Shown piece by piece: positions 29,038 to 38,221 of a stretch of 64,000 bases of DNA. The stretch is from Rhodopseudomonas palustris. GTDB taxonomy: Bacteria; Pseudomonadota; Alphaproteobacteria; Rhizobiales; Xanthobacteraceae. Both the position numbers and the translations under genes were made by a program. The notes under the pieces were generated by a model, which worked only from the letters and a program-made list of their open reading frames with translations, was not told where the DNA came from and did not search any database. Every line of letters starts with the position of its first letter. The stretch's first letter is position 1. The DNA is taken from NCBI GenBank assembly GCA_016215605.1, contig JACRJB010000024.1, forward strand, positions 1-64,000. Direction: 5' to 3'.

Positions 29038-29775
29038 TCAACGCTTCTTCGCGCCGGCCTTCTTGGTCTTCGGCTGCGACGCCTCGCGCGCATAAGGCGA
29101 CAGGATGTCCTGGATGTCGCGCGGCTCCGGCGCGTGCGGCACGATCGCCGCGCGGTCGGCGACCGCGTCGAGATGATGATCCATCAGCGCGGTGGCGTGG
29201 GCGACGTCGCCCGACGCCAGCGAGGCGATCACCGCGCGATGCTCGCTGACGGCGCAATCGGCCGAATGCGGCCGGGCGTACAGCGCCAGGATCAGGCCGC
29301 AGCGCGAGGCGACCTCGCTGACATAGCGCGCCAGCACCGGATTGCCGGTCATTTCCGCAAGCTTGATGTGGAACGCTGTGGCGAGCCGGATCGACAGCGG
29401 CACGTTGCTGCCCCGCGCCTGCTCCTCGGCGTCGACGTGCTGTTCGAGCTGGCTGATCTGGTCGCGCGTCAGCCGGCCGGCGAGCCGCGCCACCACCAGC
29501 CGCTCCAGTCCGATGCGGACGTCGAAGATGTCGCGCGCCTCGCTCCAGCTCGGGGTGGCGACCGCGGCGCCGCGATTGCGCCTCAGCTCGACCAGGCCTT
29601 CGGCGGCGAGACGGCCGAGCGCGGCGCGGACGATGGTGCGGCTGGCGCCGAATTTCTCGCCGATCGCGTCTTCCGGCAGCTTGGCGCCGGGCTGCAGCGC
29701 CTGATCGATGATGGCGTGCCACAACGCCTTGTAGATGACCGCACCGCGATCAGGAGCCCTGCTCGAATTTGCCAT
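29038..29775 (-). CDS. GntR-family transcriptional regulator (FCD type)
   Basis: A 245-residue regulator. The N-terminal winged helix spans roughly residues 10-75 (LPEDAIGEKFGASRTIVRAALGRL). The C-terminal FCD domain has the metal-ligand pattern of the family (DVRIGLERLV, FHIKLAEMTGNP, EHRAVIASL). It ends in a Lys-rich tail. The start at 29775 gives MANSSRAP; the much longer open frame upstream is antisense to another gene. It probably controls the divergent importer-hydrolase operon, with the pathway substrate as ligand; this rests on proximity and the nearby GTATAC-type palindrome. Confidence 0.9.
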   Translation of the reverse strand: MANSSRAPDRGAVIYKALWHAIIDQALQPGAKLPEDAIGEKFGASRTIVRAALGRLAAEGLVELRRNRGAAVATPSWSEARDIFDVRIGLERLVVARLAGRLTRDQISQLEQHVDAEEQARGSNVPLSIRLATAFHIKLAEMTGNPVLARYVSEVASRCGLILALYARPHSADCAVSEHRAVIASLASGDVAHATALMDHHLDAVADRAAIVPHAPEPRDIQDILSPYAREASQPKTKKAGAKKR

Positions 29776-29919
29776 CGCATCGACGTCGCTGGAGTGCCTC
29801 GCGTGATTGCCACAGCCTCGGGTCGAATGCAATTTGCGGGGACGGGACGCTGCGCCGCGCTTTCGGTCGTCAATTCGGCCGGCTTGCATTGGATATGATT
29901 TAGGTTTATATTCCGATGC

Positions 29920-30600
29920 ATGCGCCATCCCTTTCTCGAACCCATCGTCCGTCTCCGGGTCACGCCCGACCCGACCGATGACGGGCCGCCGCCGGTCCCC
30001 GGCGGGCGGACGCGCGGCTGCCGGCGGCCGCACACCAACGCCAAGGCGGCGGAGGTACGCCGGCTGATCGAGCAGACGACGCTGACCTACAGCGAGATCA
30101 GCGCCAGGACCGGCGTCGGCCGCGCCAGCATCAGCCGCTGGAGCCGCGACGGCGCCTGGACGCGCCCGCTCGACGCGCCGCGCGCCACCGACCGGATGCC
30201 GACCGCCCGCGCCAGCCAGAAGCTCAAGTTGCGGACACTGGCCGAGCGGCTGCGCCGGCTCGCCGAGCGCATGATCGACGAACTCGAAGCCGATGCGCGC
30301 GTCGACGTCGACAAACTGATGCAGGCGCTGCAGGTGGTGAAGATGGCGCGGCTGGAAGCGATGGGCCGCCACCGTCGCCGCCGCGCTCCCGACCTTCCGG
30401 CGCGCACCGGCTATGAGTGCCAGGCGGAAGAGGAAGCCATCCGCACCGCCCTGAAGGAGATGCGCCGCGGCGGCGTCGACCTCGACCGCATCCCGCAGGA
30501 CGCGATGGACCTGCTGGTCGCCGCCAAACGGCCGGCGCAGGAGTACGACCTCGGCCATGCCGGCCGTGGCCGACGAAAGCGGCGAACCACCGAGCCCTAG
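29920..30600 (+). CDS. Helix-turn-helix protein of unknown function, 226 aa
   Basis: The product is very Arg-rich. Around residues 45-75 is a helix-turn-helix (EVRRLIEQTTLTYSEISART, then GVGRASISRWSRDGAW) of the kind seen in resolvase or phage terminase small-subunit N-termini. The middle (about 95-140) is a Leu/Arg-rich likely coiled coil, and the C-terminus is basic (GRGRRKRRTTEP). I recognise no catalytic motif. It lies alone between the GntR gene, which diverges from it, and a DUF421 gene. DNA binding is a reasonable guess and nothing more. Confidence 0.65.
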   Translation: MRHPFLEPIVRLRVTPDPTDDGPPPVPGGRTRGCRRPHTNAKAAEVRRLIEQTTLTYSEISARTGVGRASISRWSRDGAWTRPLDAPRATDRMPTARASQKLKLRTLAERLRRLAERMIDELEADARVDVDKLMQALQVVKMARLEAMGRHRRRRAPDLPARTGYECQAEEEAIRTALKEMRRGGVDLDRIPQDAMDLLVAAKRPAQEYDLGHAGRGRRKRRTTEP

Positions 30601-30716
30601 CGGAATTGTCGCGGGGCGGCGCCGGGACTTCCGGCGACGCTTCGCCGATGATCGAACCGGGCGGCCGGCCGATCAGGTCGTTCGCCGAGCGCCGTCAGCA
30701 ACAGGGATGAGCACCA

Positions 30717-31247
30717 ATGTCGATCGACTGGCCGGCGATCTTCGTTCCGCAGAATTCGCTCGCCGAAGTGATTCTGCGCGGCACAATCATCTATTTCATT
30801 CTGTTTTCCGTGCTGAGGTTCTTCCTCAACCGCCAGGCCGGCGCGGTCGGCATTCCGGATCTGCTGGTGGTGGTGCTGATCGTCGAGTCGACGACGGATG
30901 CGCTCGGCCGCAACGAATCCGTGACCGAAGCCGCCGTCCTGGTGATGACCGTGGTGCTGTGGAGTTACGGCCTGCAGTGGATCGCCTACCGCTTCCCGCG
31001 GCTGGAGTTCCTGATTTCGTCGCCGCGGGTCAAGCTGGTCGAACACGGCAAGATGCTGCGCAAGAACATGCGCCGCGAGCTGGTGACCGAGAGCGAACTG
31101 ATGGCCCTGCTGCGCACCCAGGGCGTCGACGATCTCGCCGCCGTCAAGCTCGCCTGCCTGGAGAGCAGCGGCGACATCAGCGTGGTGACGCACGACGCCG
31201 CCGGCGACCAGAACGGCTCCAGCAACCGGGCGCGCAAGGCGATGTGA
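30717..31247 (+). CDS. DUF421 (YetF/YcaP-like) membrane protein
   Basis: A 176-residue inner-membrane protein. Three hydrophobic segments lie near residues 18-38, 45-65 and 70-90. The cytosolic DUF421 domain includes the signature LVEHGKMLRKNMRRELVTESELMA, split here by family convention into a strand and a helix-rich part, and ends near CLESSGDISV. The molecular role of the family is not established. It stands 116 bp after the HTH gene. A family C repeat follows it. Confidence 0.85.
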   Translation: MSIDWPAIFVPQNSLAEVILRGTIIYFILFSVLRFFLNRQAGAVGIPDLLVVVLIVESTTDALGRNESVTEAAVLVMTVVLWSYGLQWIAYRFPRLEFLISSPRVKLVEHGKMLRKNMRRELVTESELMALLRTQGVDDLAAVKLACLESSGDISVVTHDAAGDQNGSSNRARKAM

Positions 31248-31344
31248 TCGCCCGCCAAACGGCCGGCGCAGGAGCATCCGGCGCTGCGGCCGCCGAAAGC
31301 GAGCAAGCGGCGGCGGTGATGACAACGCCGGCATGCGGCGCTGT

Positions 31345-31474
31345 TCTCCCCTCCCCCTTGCGGGGAGGGAGCCTGCCCCGGACTTGATCCGGGGTCGGGG
31401 GTGGTGGTCCACAGGCACGGTGCTCGCGTCACCCTCACACCACCCTCTCCCGCAAGCGGGAGAGGGAGCGCGCT
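31345..31474. repeat. Repeat family C pair
   Basis: Begins TCTCCCCTCCCCCTTGCGGGG and ends CTCTCCCGCAAGCGGGAGAG, with a TGCCCCGGACTTGATCCGGGG hairpin in the first unit. It lies between the convergent DUF421 and nitrilase genes. Confidence 0.75.
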
Positions 31475-31479
31475 GTGGC

Positions 31480-32484
31480 CTACCGATCTTCGGCCAGCTC
31501 GAACGAAGAGACCACCGGGCCCTCCGCCGGCACCGAGAAGTACTCGACGCGGCGGGCCGGCTTGTTGTTGAACAGCAGCCGGGTCACGTCGGGCCGCGCA
31601 TAGTGGCCGGCCGGATCGGCCGAGGCCTTCGCGTAGGCGATCAGGCTCAGATCGATATCGGCGACGACCAGTCCTTCCACGTGCGGATCGAGATTGGCGC
31701 CGATCGAACGGCCGTCCGGCGCGTAGATCCGGGAGAAGCCGCCGCCGAGCTGACACATCGCCTCCTTCATCGGATCGCCCTGGCACAACAGGTCCTGCTG
31801 GGCCTTGTCGACCAGCGCGGCCGCGGCGACGACGAAGCAGCCGCCCTCGACCGCGTAGATCATGCTGGCGCCGTTGTTGACGGTGGGACCGAGCGCATAG
31901 GCCTCGTCGGAAATCAGCGACAGCGCCGGCCACGCGCCGCAATGGATCTGTTCGTTCTGGCTGTACATCGCGTATTTGCTGAGCGGCTGCAGGTGCTCCC
32001 AGCACGACAGCTGGCCGATGCGGCCGAGCGAGGTGTCGTTGACGACGAGATCGCTGCCGTCGCCCTCGCCGAACACCGTGCGCTCGACATGAGTCGGCTT
32101 CAGCTTGCGGCGACGCTTGATCACTTCGCCGGTCTCGGCATAGTGCCACTGCGCGATGTACAGGCTGCCGCCGTCGCGCTCCGACAGACCGATCGAGACC
32201 TGAATGCCGTTGCGGCGCGCCGCCTCGGCGATCGCGCGATCCTCCGCACTGCCGGCCTGCACGCTGTTGTCGAAGTAACGGCCGACGAACTGCATCGCCC
32301 AGGCCGGCGGGCCGAGCCAGATGTGGTTGGGATAGCCCGGCAGCCAGACTTCGGGAAACACGATCAGCTTGCAGTCCTGCCGCGCCGCCTGCTCGATCAG
32401 CCCGATCGCCTTGGCGACGCCGGCCTGAAGATCGAGGAACGCCGGCGCCGCCTGGACGGCAGCCACCTTGAACTGTTTGGACAT
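31480..32484 (-). CDS. Nitrilase (carbon-nitrogen hydrolase)
   Basis: A 334-residue nitrilase-superfamily enzyme. The Glu-Lys-Cys triad is E45 (VFPEVWLPG), K127 (RRKLKPTHVER) and C161 (LSCWEHLQPL). The CWEH and RKLxPT phrases place it with true aliphatic or aryl nitrilases rather than amidases. It converts an organic nitrile to a carboxylate and ammonia in the cytoplasm, usually as a helical oligomer. ATG 32484 starts MSKQFKVAAVQAAP. An AraC-type regulator diverges from it, as in known nitrilase loci. Confidence 0.93.
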   Translation of the reverse strand: MSKQFKVAAVQAAPAFLDLQAGVAKAIGLIEQAARQDCKLIVFPEVWLPGYPNHIWLGPPAWAMQFVGRYFDNSVQAGSAEDRAIAEAARRNGIQVSIGLSERDGGSLYIAQWHYAETGEVIKRRRKLKPTHVERTVFGEGDGSDLVVNDTSLGRIGQLSCWEHLQPLSKYAMYSQNEQIHCGAWPALSLISDEAYALGPTVNNGASMIYAVEGGCFVVAAAALVDKAQQDLLCQGDPMKEAMCQLGGGFSRIYAPDGRSIGANLDPHVEGLVVADIDLSLIAYAKASADPAGHYARPDVTRLLFNNKPARRVEYFSVPAEGPVVSSFELAEDR

Positions 32485-32613
32485 CTGCACGGTCGGCCTC
32501 CACGGATGCTGGGGATGGCGCGAAGTGTAGCGAGGGTCGGACCGCCCGGCTTTTGCGTTTGGGCGTGATTTGTTGTGGATTCGCGCGGAGCCGGATATCG
32601 TGGCCGCGGTCTC

Positions 32614-33591
32614 ATGCAGGCGATCCCGGCGATGCTCGCACGATACGACACCGACCACGTTGCTCCGCAGGATCGGATCGCCTATTGGCGCGACGTGGTG
32701 TGCGCGACCTATGTTCAGCTCGAATGCGAGATCGCGGACACCAGCGACATTCGCGGCGCGATCGAGATCAAGCGCCTCGCCGACGTCTCGGTGTCGGAAG
32801 TCAGCGGAACCGGCGGCAAGGTCCGGCGCCGCGCCCGCGACATCCGGCGCGCCACCGAGGAGTTCTTCCTGCTCAGCCTGCAGCTCGAGCAGACCACGAC
32901 GATCAGCCAGCGCGGCGAAATCACTACGCTGCGGCCCGGCGACATGGCGGCCTACAGCAGCACCGAGCCCTACGAACTCAGCATGGCGAGCGGCTTCCGC
33001 CAGATCGTGCTGCAGATCCCCAAGGCGTCGCTGCTGCTGCGGATGCCCGACGCGGAACTGGCGCTCGGCCGGCGGATCGACGGCAGCACCGGCCCGGGAC
33101 ATCTGATCGGCCAGAGCATCAGGCACTTCGGCAACTACACGCCGGAGGCGAATGCGCATCTGAACGACCACGTCGCCGATATTCTGGCGGGCCTGTTTTC
33201 CGCGGCGCTGTCCAGCGCGGCGACCGCCGGCGCAGGCGAACTCTCTTCCTCGACCCAGCTGCTGCTGCTGCGCGCCAGATCGGCGATCCGGCGCCATTGC
33301 CGGGAAGCGCAGTTCGATCGCGCCGCGCTGGCGGAGGCCGTCGGCGTCTCGGTGCGCCGGCTCAACGAGATCTTCGCCACGCAGGACACGTCCGCCAGCG
33401 ACGCCATCCGCGAAACCCGCCTGCAGATGGCGGCCGACGAACTGGCCGATCGACGCAAGGCCGGCCTGACGGTCAGCGACATCGCGCTGCGCAACGGCTT
33501 CAGCAGCTTCTCGCACTTCTCGACACTGTTCCGGAAACGCTTCGACATGACGCCCCGCGACTGGCGGCAGCAGCGGTCACGTCGCGCGTAG
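32614..33591 (+). CDS. AraC-family regulator, probable nitrilase regulator
   Basis: About 325 residues. The N-terminal AraC-binding-like domain starts near HVAPQDRIAYWRDVV, and a double helix-turn-helix lies at the C-terminus (FDRAALAEAVGVSVRRLNEIF and VSDIALRNGFSSFSHFSTLF, ending MTPRDW). The exact start is uncertain: ATG 32614 is preferred, but GTG 32575 and ATG 32632 are in frame. Its divergence from the nitrilase and its NitR-like architecture suggest nitrile-induced activation of that gene; this is inferred from position. Confidence 0.85.
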   Translation: MQAIPAMLARYDTDHVAPQDRIAYWRDVVCATYVQLECEIADTSDIRGAIEIKRLADVSVSEVSGTGGKVRRRARDIRRATEEFFLLSLQLEQTTTISQRGEITTLRPGDMAAYSSTEPYELSMASGFRQIVLQIPKASLLLRMPDAELALGRRIDGSTGPGHLIGQSIRHFGNYTPEANAHLNDHVADILAGLFSAALSSAATAGAGELSSSTQLLLLRARSAIRRHCREAQFDRAALAEAVGVSVRRLNEIFATQDTSASDAIRETRLQMAADELADRRKAGLTVSDIALRNGFSSFSHFSTLFRKRFDMTPRDWRQQRSRRA

Positions 33592-33706
33592 CAGGCCCTT
33601 AGTACGTTGGGTGGGCAAAGCCGAGCGTGCCCACGTTAGCGGCGAGACGACGCCGGCGGCAGCGAGAACTACGCCGACCAGTGATGACGATAGCAGCGCG
33701 CGGCGC

Positions 33707-33842
33707 ATTCTCCCCTCCCCCTTGCGGGGAGGGGTCGGGGGTGGGGGTCCCCAGGCACTGAGCTCGCGTCGCTTTCGCACAGGCACTGCGCCCACGTCGC
33801 CCTCACCCCAGCCCTCTCCCGCAAGCGGGAGAGGGAGCGCGC
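33707..33842. repeat. Repeat family C pair
   Basis: Starts with TCTCCCCTCCCCCTTGCGGGG and ends with CCCTCTCCCGCAAGCGGGAG; very similar to 31345-31474. It is part of a 494-bp non-coding gap (33592-34085) that otherwise holds a family D pair and no gene that I can support. Confidence 0.75.
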
Positions 33843-33911
33843 CGTGCTCTGCCGCAAAGAGGGAACCGGCGCCGCCTTGCCCGTCCCCGACCGCGCCCGC
33901 AGTGATCGGCT

Positions 33912-34031
33912 CGTCGTCCCCGCGCAGGCGGGGACCCATACGCCGCAGCATCTCGTTCGGGCACTGTGGCAGTGGCCATTCCTCGACTTGAAGAGCCAGG
34001 GGCTATGGGTCCCCGCCTCCGCGGGGACGAC
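33912..34031. repeat. Repeat family D pair (GTCCCCGC hairpins)
   Basis: Unit one, CGTCGTCCCCGCGCAGGCGG ending in GGGACCCATA, faces unit two, CTATGGGTCCCCGCC ending in GCGGGGACGAC. A single related unit occurs at 38193-38221. Confidence 0.75.
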
Positions 34032-34085
34032 TTACATCGGATGCAGCGGCTGAACGCTTCATCCGTCTGCAACAGCCCCGCCGCC

Positions 34086-35279
34086 TCACCCCTCCCCCAC
34101 TGCGCCCGCCGCGATCAGCGCATCGATCTCCGCGGCGCTGTAGCCGGCCTCCAGCAGCACTTCGCGCGAATGTTCGCCGAGGCGTGGGGTCGGGCGGTGC
34201 AGGTTGGGCGGGTCTTCGGAAAATCGCGTCGCGGGGCGCGCCTGGCGGATCCGGCCTTCGCTGGGATGGTCGATGGCGGCGAAGTAATCGACCGCCTTGA
34301 GATGCTCCTGCTCGCCGATCTCGCTGATCCTTGCAAACGCAGTGTGCGGCACGTCGAGCCGCAGCAGCAGGTCCTCCCACTCCGCGGTGGTGCGGCTCGG
34401 CGCGATCTCGCTCATCGCCGTGTAGATCCGGTCGATGTTCTCGGCCCGCGCCACCGGATCGCGCACCTGCAGCTCCTCGATCAGTTCAGGGCGGCCGACC
34501 GCGGTGAAGAACGCGCACCAATTGTCGCCGGAATACGGCAGCATCGTCATCCAGCCGTCCTTGGTGCGCACCGGCCGGCGCTCCTTCATCCGCTTGTAGC
34601 CGGCCGGACCGATCGGCGGATCGAATGCGTAGCCGCCCAGCATCTCGATGCTGTTGAAGCCGGCGATGGTTTCCAGCATCGGCACTTCGACGAGCTGGCC
34701 CTTGCCGCTGCGCGCGCGGCTGAACAGCGCCGCCGACACCGCGCCGGCGAGCGCCTGGCCGCAGATCTTGTCGCCGACCAGGCTCGGCACGAATTGCGGC
34801 GCGTCGTCCGTGCCGATCGACGAGGCGAGGCCCGAGGCCGCCTGAATGATCTCGTCGAACGCCGGCCGCTTGGCCCACGGCCCGTCCTGGCCGAAGCCGG
34901 TCGCCGCGGCGTAAATCAGCCGCGGATTGAGCGCGCGGCAGTCCTCGTAGCCGAAGCCGAGCCGCGCCATCGCCGCGGGGCGGACATTGGTGACCAGCAC
35001 GTCGGCGGTCGCAATCAGCCGCTGCAGCGCCGCCTTGCCGTCCGGATGCTTGAGGTCGAGCGCGAGGCTGCGCTTGTTGCGGTTCACCGCCATGAACTGG
35101 CCGCTCATGCCGCGATGGCGGAACGCCCCGCTGTAGCGCCACATGTCGCCGTCGAGCGTCTCGATCTTGACAACGTCGGCGCCCCAGTCGCCGAGGATCT
35201 GCGCCGCATAGGGGCCGAACAGCACGCTGGTGAGATCGAGAATGCGGATGCCGGCGAGCGGCCCGGTCGGTTTCGTCAT
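34086..35279 (-). CDS. CaiB/BaiF family CoA-transferase
   Basis: A 397-residue family III CoA-transferase. The N-terminal GIRILDLTSVLFGPYAAQIL, the LGADVVKIE-like segment (WGADVVKIET) and the LDLKHPDGKAALQRLI phrase are typical. The middle has NPRLIYAAATGFGQDGPWA. It moves CoA between acyl groups, usually in catabolism of carnitine, oxalate or aromatic acids; here there is no partner gene to suggest the acid. It is a single gene between repeat-rich gaps. Confidence 0.9.
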   Translation of the reverse strand: MTKPTGPLAGIRILDLTSVLFGPYAAQILGDWGADVVKIETLDGDMWRYSGAFRHRGMSGQFMAVNRNKRSLALDLKHPDGKAALQRLIATADVLVTNVRPAAMARLGFGYEDCRALNPRLIYAAATGFGQDGPWAKRPAFDEIIQAASGLASSIGTDDAPQFVPSLVGDKICGQALAGAVSAALFSRARSGKGQLVEVPMLETIAGFNSIEMLGGYAFDPPIGPAGYKRMKERRPVRTKDGWMTMLPYSGDNWCAFFTAVGRPELIEELQVRDPVARAENIDRIYTAMSEIAPSRTTAEWEDLLLRLDVPHTAFARISEIGEQEHLKAVDYFAAIDHPSEGRIRQARPATRFSEDPPNLHRPTPRLGEHSREVLLEAGYSAAEIDALIAAGAVGEG

Positions 35280-35515
35280 GGCTTCGCCGCTCGCGTGGTC
35301 GACATTCGCCGAACGAGACTCATGCGTGCTTCCTCCTTGACCGCATCGTCTGCGCGATGCTGACGGTTGCTCTGCCTCACGACCTCAGTGGTCGTCGGCG
35401 CCAACATACAGATCCGGCCGGCGCTGAGATGGTGGCTCGACCACGCAGGGGCATGCGATTTTTGCGGGCTTGGGGCGGAAGCTGGAGATTTCTCGGAGCA
35501 GCCACCTTCCAGCAA

Positions 35516-35643
35516 CGTCATGGCCGGGCTTGTCTCGCCTGCGCGGCCGAAGCCGCTTCGGCGCGGCGAAGGCCCTGCTATCCACGCCTTGCTGCGCGTC
35601 ACGGCCATAAATGAGGATGCCCGGCACGAGGCCGGGCATGACG
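35516..35643. repeat. Repeat family F
   Basis: Starts CGTCATGGCCGGGCTTGTC and ends ATGCCCGGCACGAGGCCGGG with CATGACG, with an internal GGCCGAAGCCGCTTCGGC stem. It occupies part of the 400-bp gap 35280-35679; the remainder shows no gene. Confidence 0.6.
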
Positions 35644-35676
35644 TAGGAACGGATCGAGGAAAGTGCGGAAGCGCTC

Positions 35677-36060
35677 CCCTCACTCCTCCTTGAAGCCGTA
35701 TTCCTGGTTGTTGCCGGTCGCGCCGTAATACTTGTACGGCAGGAACTTGCCCGACATCGTGATCTTGACGCGGTCGCCCTTCGGATTTGGCAGGCTGTCC
35801 ATCACCATGTCGAAGTCGATCGCCGACATGATGCCGTCGCCGAATTCCTCCTCGATCAGCGCCTTCCAGGCCGGGCCGTTGATCATCACCAGCTCGTAGA
35901 ACCGATAGATCAAGGGATCGGTCGGCGGCATGGTGATGCCCTCGCCGCGCATCGGCACTTCGTTGAGCATCGCGATCTCGACCTTGCTGAGGCCGAACAG
36001 CTCGCCGGCGGCGGCGGCCTGCGGCTTGGTCAGCTTCATCTGGCCGAGAATGGCGCCGAC
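35677..36060 (-). pseudogene. 5'-truncated second copy of cynS
   Basis: This 384-bp segment aligns without gaps to 38246-38629, the 3' part of the intact cyanase gene. I count 14 base differences, and 13 are silent; the only residue change is Ser for Arg in VMDSLPNPKG. The first 37 or so codons, encoding the N-terminal helical domain, are missing. An accidental in-frame start at 36090 would give a 136-residue chimera beginning MYFWAFSLL. Cyanase needs its N-terminal domain for decamer assembly, so activity is doubtful. The copy marks one edge of a two-gene island. Confidence 0.88.
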
Positions 36061-36171
36061 GATCAGCAGACTGAAAGCCCAAAAATACACACTCCATAAA
36101 CATGCAATCTTTGGTTGATTTTCTTTAAGAGCTGAGCTTTTGTTTGTTGATACTTCATACGGGGGTCTGTC

Positions 36172-37299
36172 ATGCGGGTCCTTTTTCTAGTCCTCGGCCT
36201 GATCGCGACGATTTCATCCGCGACCGCGGCCAACGTCTCCAGGCGACCGCAGGCGATTCTGAACGCCGCTCCCCTTTGCGGTGCGGCCAATGCGGCCCCG
36301 ACCGCGATCGATTGGGATGCCAAAGATCGCGAGCCGCGGTCGTGCGATCCGGCGACAGCCCGCGACTATGTGCCGAAATTCAAGGGCCTTGGCTTCGAGA
36401 TCCTGACCTTCGAATCCGAAGCGTGCTTCGTACCGGACCAGTCCTTTCGGCTGCTAGACGACATCGTCGGCACAGTCGTCAGCAGGGTCGCGGCAGCGCC
36501 GCCGTCCGACCCTGCTGAAAAAGCCATGCTGGTTAGCACCATCACGTCCAGCGTGCTGACCGAATTCGGGTTTGCGCTCTGGATTCCGACAAGGAATCTG
36601 TCGGACGCACTGATCTCGCGCAGAACCGATTCTGACCGTTACCGCTATCTGTTCGACTGCGACACCGGATCGATGATCCTGCTGACGGTGGCGCAGGCAC
36701 TTGGCATGGACGCGACGCTGGTCGAAAGCACGATCCCCAGCAACACCGATCCACGAAAGCGCGTTCAGCACAATTTTGTCCGCTGGACCCTCGCCGACCG
36801 GAGCGAGGTCAACTGGGACATGAACATGCGCACCATGTGCTCGACCCCGACCTTGAACCAGCTACCCTACCAGGGCAAACCACTCACAATGGACCAGCTC
36901 TGGTCCTACGAGAAGCAGCTCAGAGGATCGCTTTGGGAGCGAACCCGGCATTACTCCGAATCCACCAAGGATTTTCGCCAGGCGGCAGCGCAATTTCCCG
37001 AGCGCGACGTCCCCTACAACAATTTCGCCTGGACCGTGGCGACCAAGACCTTTCCCGAGCGCGCTAGCTTCGTCAAGGACGCCCTGGAATTTGCATTGAA
37101 GGCTGTTGCGATCTCTGGCGATGCCAACAATCTCGACACCCTCGCTTGCGTCTACGCCCACACGGGTGACTTCCAGAAGGCAATCGCTACCGAAAAGCGG
37201 GCCGTCGATGCTGCCCCGCAGAAAAGTCTTCCGGATTTTCGGCGCAGGCTACAGGGGTTCAGCACTGTGCCGCCGCAAGACTGCACCGGCGAGGACTAG
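36172..37299 (+). CDS. Exported transglutaminase-like / TPR protein of unknown function
   Basis: A 375-residue protein with a clear signal peptide (MRVLFLVLGLIATISSATA). The middle suggests a transglutaminase-like fold: C163 (FDCDTGSMILLTVAQALGM), H200 (QHNFVRWTL) and D216 (EVNWDMN) are spaced like a Cys-His-Asp triad. The C-terminal quarter looks like TPR repeats (NNFAWTVATKTFP, NNLDTLACVYAHTGDFQKAI). I do not recognise a named family. The triad assignment is from pattern, not alignment. It lies in the island beside the truncated cynS and is followed 46 bp later by a DUF1353 gene. Codon use is less GC-biased than in the surrounding cyn genes. Confidence 0.72.
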   Translation: MRVLFLVLGLIATISSATAANVSRRPQAILNAAPLCGAANAAPTAIDWDAKDREPRSCDPATARDYVPKFKGLGFEILTFESEACFVPDQSFRLLDDIVGTVVSRVAAAPPSDPAEKAMLVSTITSSVLTEFGFALWIPTRNLSDALISRRTDSDRYRYLFDCDTGSMILLTVAQALGMDATLVESTIPSNTDPRKRVQHNFVRWTLADRSEVNWDMNMRTMCSTPTLNQLPYQGKPLTMDQLWSYEKQLRGSLWERTRHYSESTKDFRQAAAQFPERDVPYNNFAWTVATKTFPERASFVKDALEFALKAVAISGDANNLDTLACVYAHTGDFQKAIATEKRAVDAAPQKSLPDFRRRLQGFSTVPPQDCTGED

Positions 37300-37345
37300 C
37301 AGGTTCGCCCAGCGCAAACTGACCAAGCAGCAAAAGGAAGCCGAC

Positions 37346-38089
37346 ATGGCCGCACCAATGAAACTGACGATGCTGATCGCGCTGGGCCTTGCGATACTGT
37401 TCGCAGGGGAGGCACGCGCGGAGTTTATCGGCAGGCTGGCGTTCGCGCCGCCCGACTGCAGGAGCGCGGGTCAATGCGACCTGGTTTACGATTTCGGCTA
37501 TATCGACCCGCGGGGCATCGGGTGGCAGGCCAAAGCCGGGCTCAAGACCGACGGTGCGTCGATTCCGCCATGGGCGCAGCCTATAATCGGCGGCCCGTGG
37601 GAAGCGCAGTACTTGCGCGCCGCCGTCATCCATGACCATTACTGCAAGCGGACGGTGCGGAGCCGGACCTCCACCCATCGCATGTTTTACGATGCGCTGA
37701 TTGAAAGCGGCGTCACCAGGGTCAAAGCCCTCGTCATGTATTACGCCGTCATGGTGGGTTCGCATATGTGGATCAATCTGATGGAAGGTAGACCGTGCTC
37801 CGCTATGCAGAACTGCATTCAAAACGTCGATGCCACCCGGGTAATTCCCGGTTCGACCATCCGGAAGAATGAAACCAACGAATTGCAGGCGTACCGACCG
37901 TCGCGCTTCGACGATCCCACGGTGGTACGTGACATAGCAGAGGCACAGGTCATCATCGAAGGCGGGTCGATCACGTCTCCAGAAGCTGTCGAACAACTCG
38001 CAAGACATCGGAACGCTTCGGATTTTTACCTGATCCACGGCGACAGCATCGCCTATCAGGGACCGACGAGTACCTTGCAGGATCGCTGA
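37346..38089 (+). CDS. Exported DUF1353 protein
   Basis: A 247-residue protein. A signal peptide covers about the first 26 residues (LTMLIALGLAILFAGEARA). The DUF1353 core follows: KTDGASIPPWAQPIIGGPW, AAVIHDHYC and the helix RMFYDALIESGVTRVKALVMYY, given here in parts. ATG 37346 has AAAAGGAAG upstream, a good ribosome site; the longer frame overlaps the previous gene. DUF1353 is often seen in phage and mobile DNA, and its function is unknown. The C-terminal 100 residues are not conserved-looking. Confidence 0.8.
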   Translation: MAAPMKLTMLIALGLAILFAGEARAEFIGRLAFAPPDCRSAGQCDLVYDFGYIDPRGIGWQAKAGLKTDGASIPPWAQPIIGGPWEAQYLRAAVIHDHYCKRTVRSRTSTHRMFYDALIESGVTRVKALVMYYAVMVGSHMWINLMEGRPCSAMQNCIQNVDATRVIPGSTIRKNETNELQAYRPSRFDDPTVVRDIAEAQVIIEGGSITSPEAVEQLARHRNASDFYLIHGDSIAYQGPTSTLQDR

Positions 38090-38192
38090 CACGCGCATTC
38101 CGCCTCAGCCTTCCATCAGATCTCCGCTCGAAAGCGGTGACCGAAGCACCGTGCAGACCGACGGTGATTTCACGACGTTGGGAGACCTAGCG

Positions 38193-38221
38193 TATGGGTC
38201 CCCGCCTTCGCGGGGACGACA
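38193..38221. repeat. Single repeat unit, family D
   Basis: GTATGGGTCCCCGCCTTCGC followed by GGGGACGAC, a hairpin matching the right unit of 33912-34031. It lies between the island genes and cynS, near the island edge. Confidence 0.65.

Noticed and set aside
33592-34085. CRISPR-like repetition in the repeat-rich gap
   Set aside because: The repeats are inverted hairpin pairs of different families, not regularly spaced direct repeats, and no cas genes are present.
35680-36090. A 136-codon frame covering the truncated cynS with a new start MYFWAFSLL
   Set aside because: It lacks the N-terminal cyanase domain and a ribosome site; treated as a pseudogene marking the island edge.
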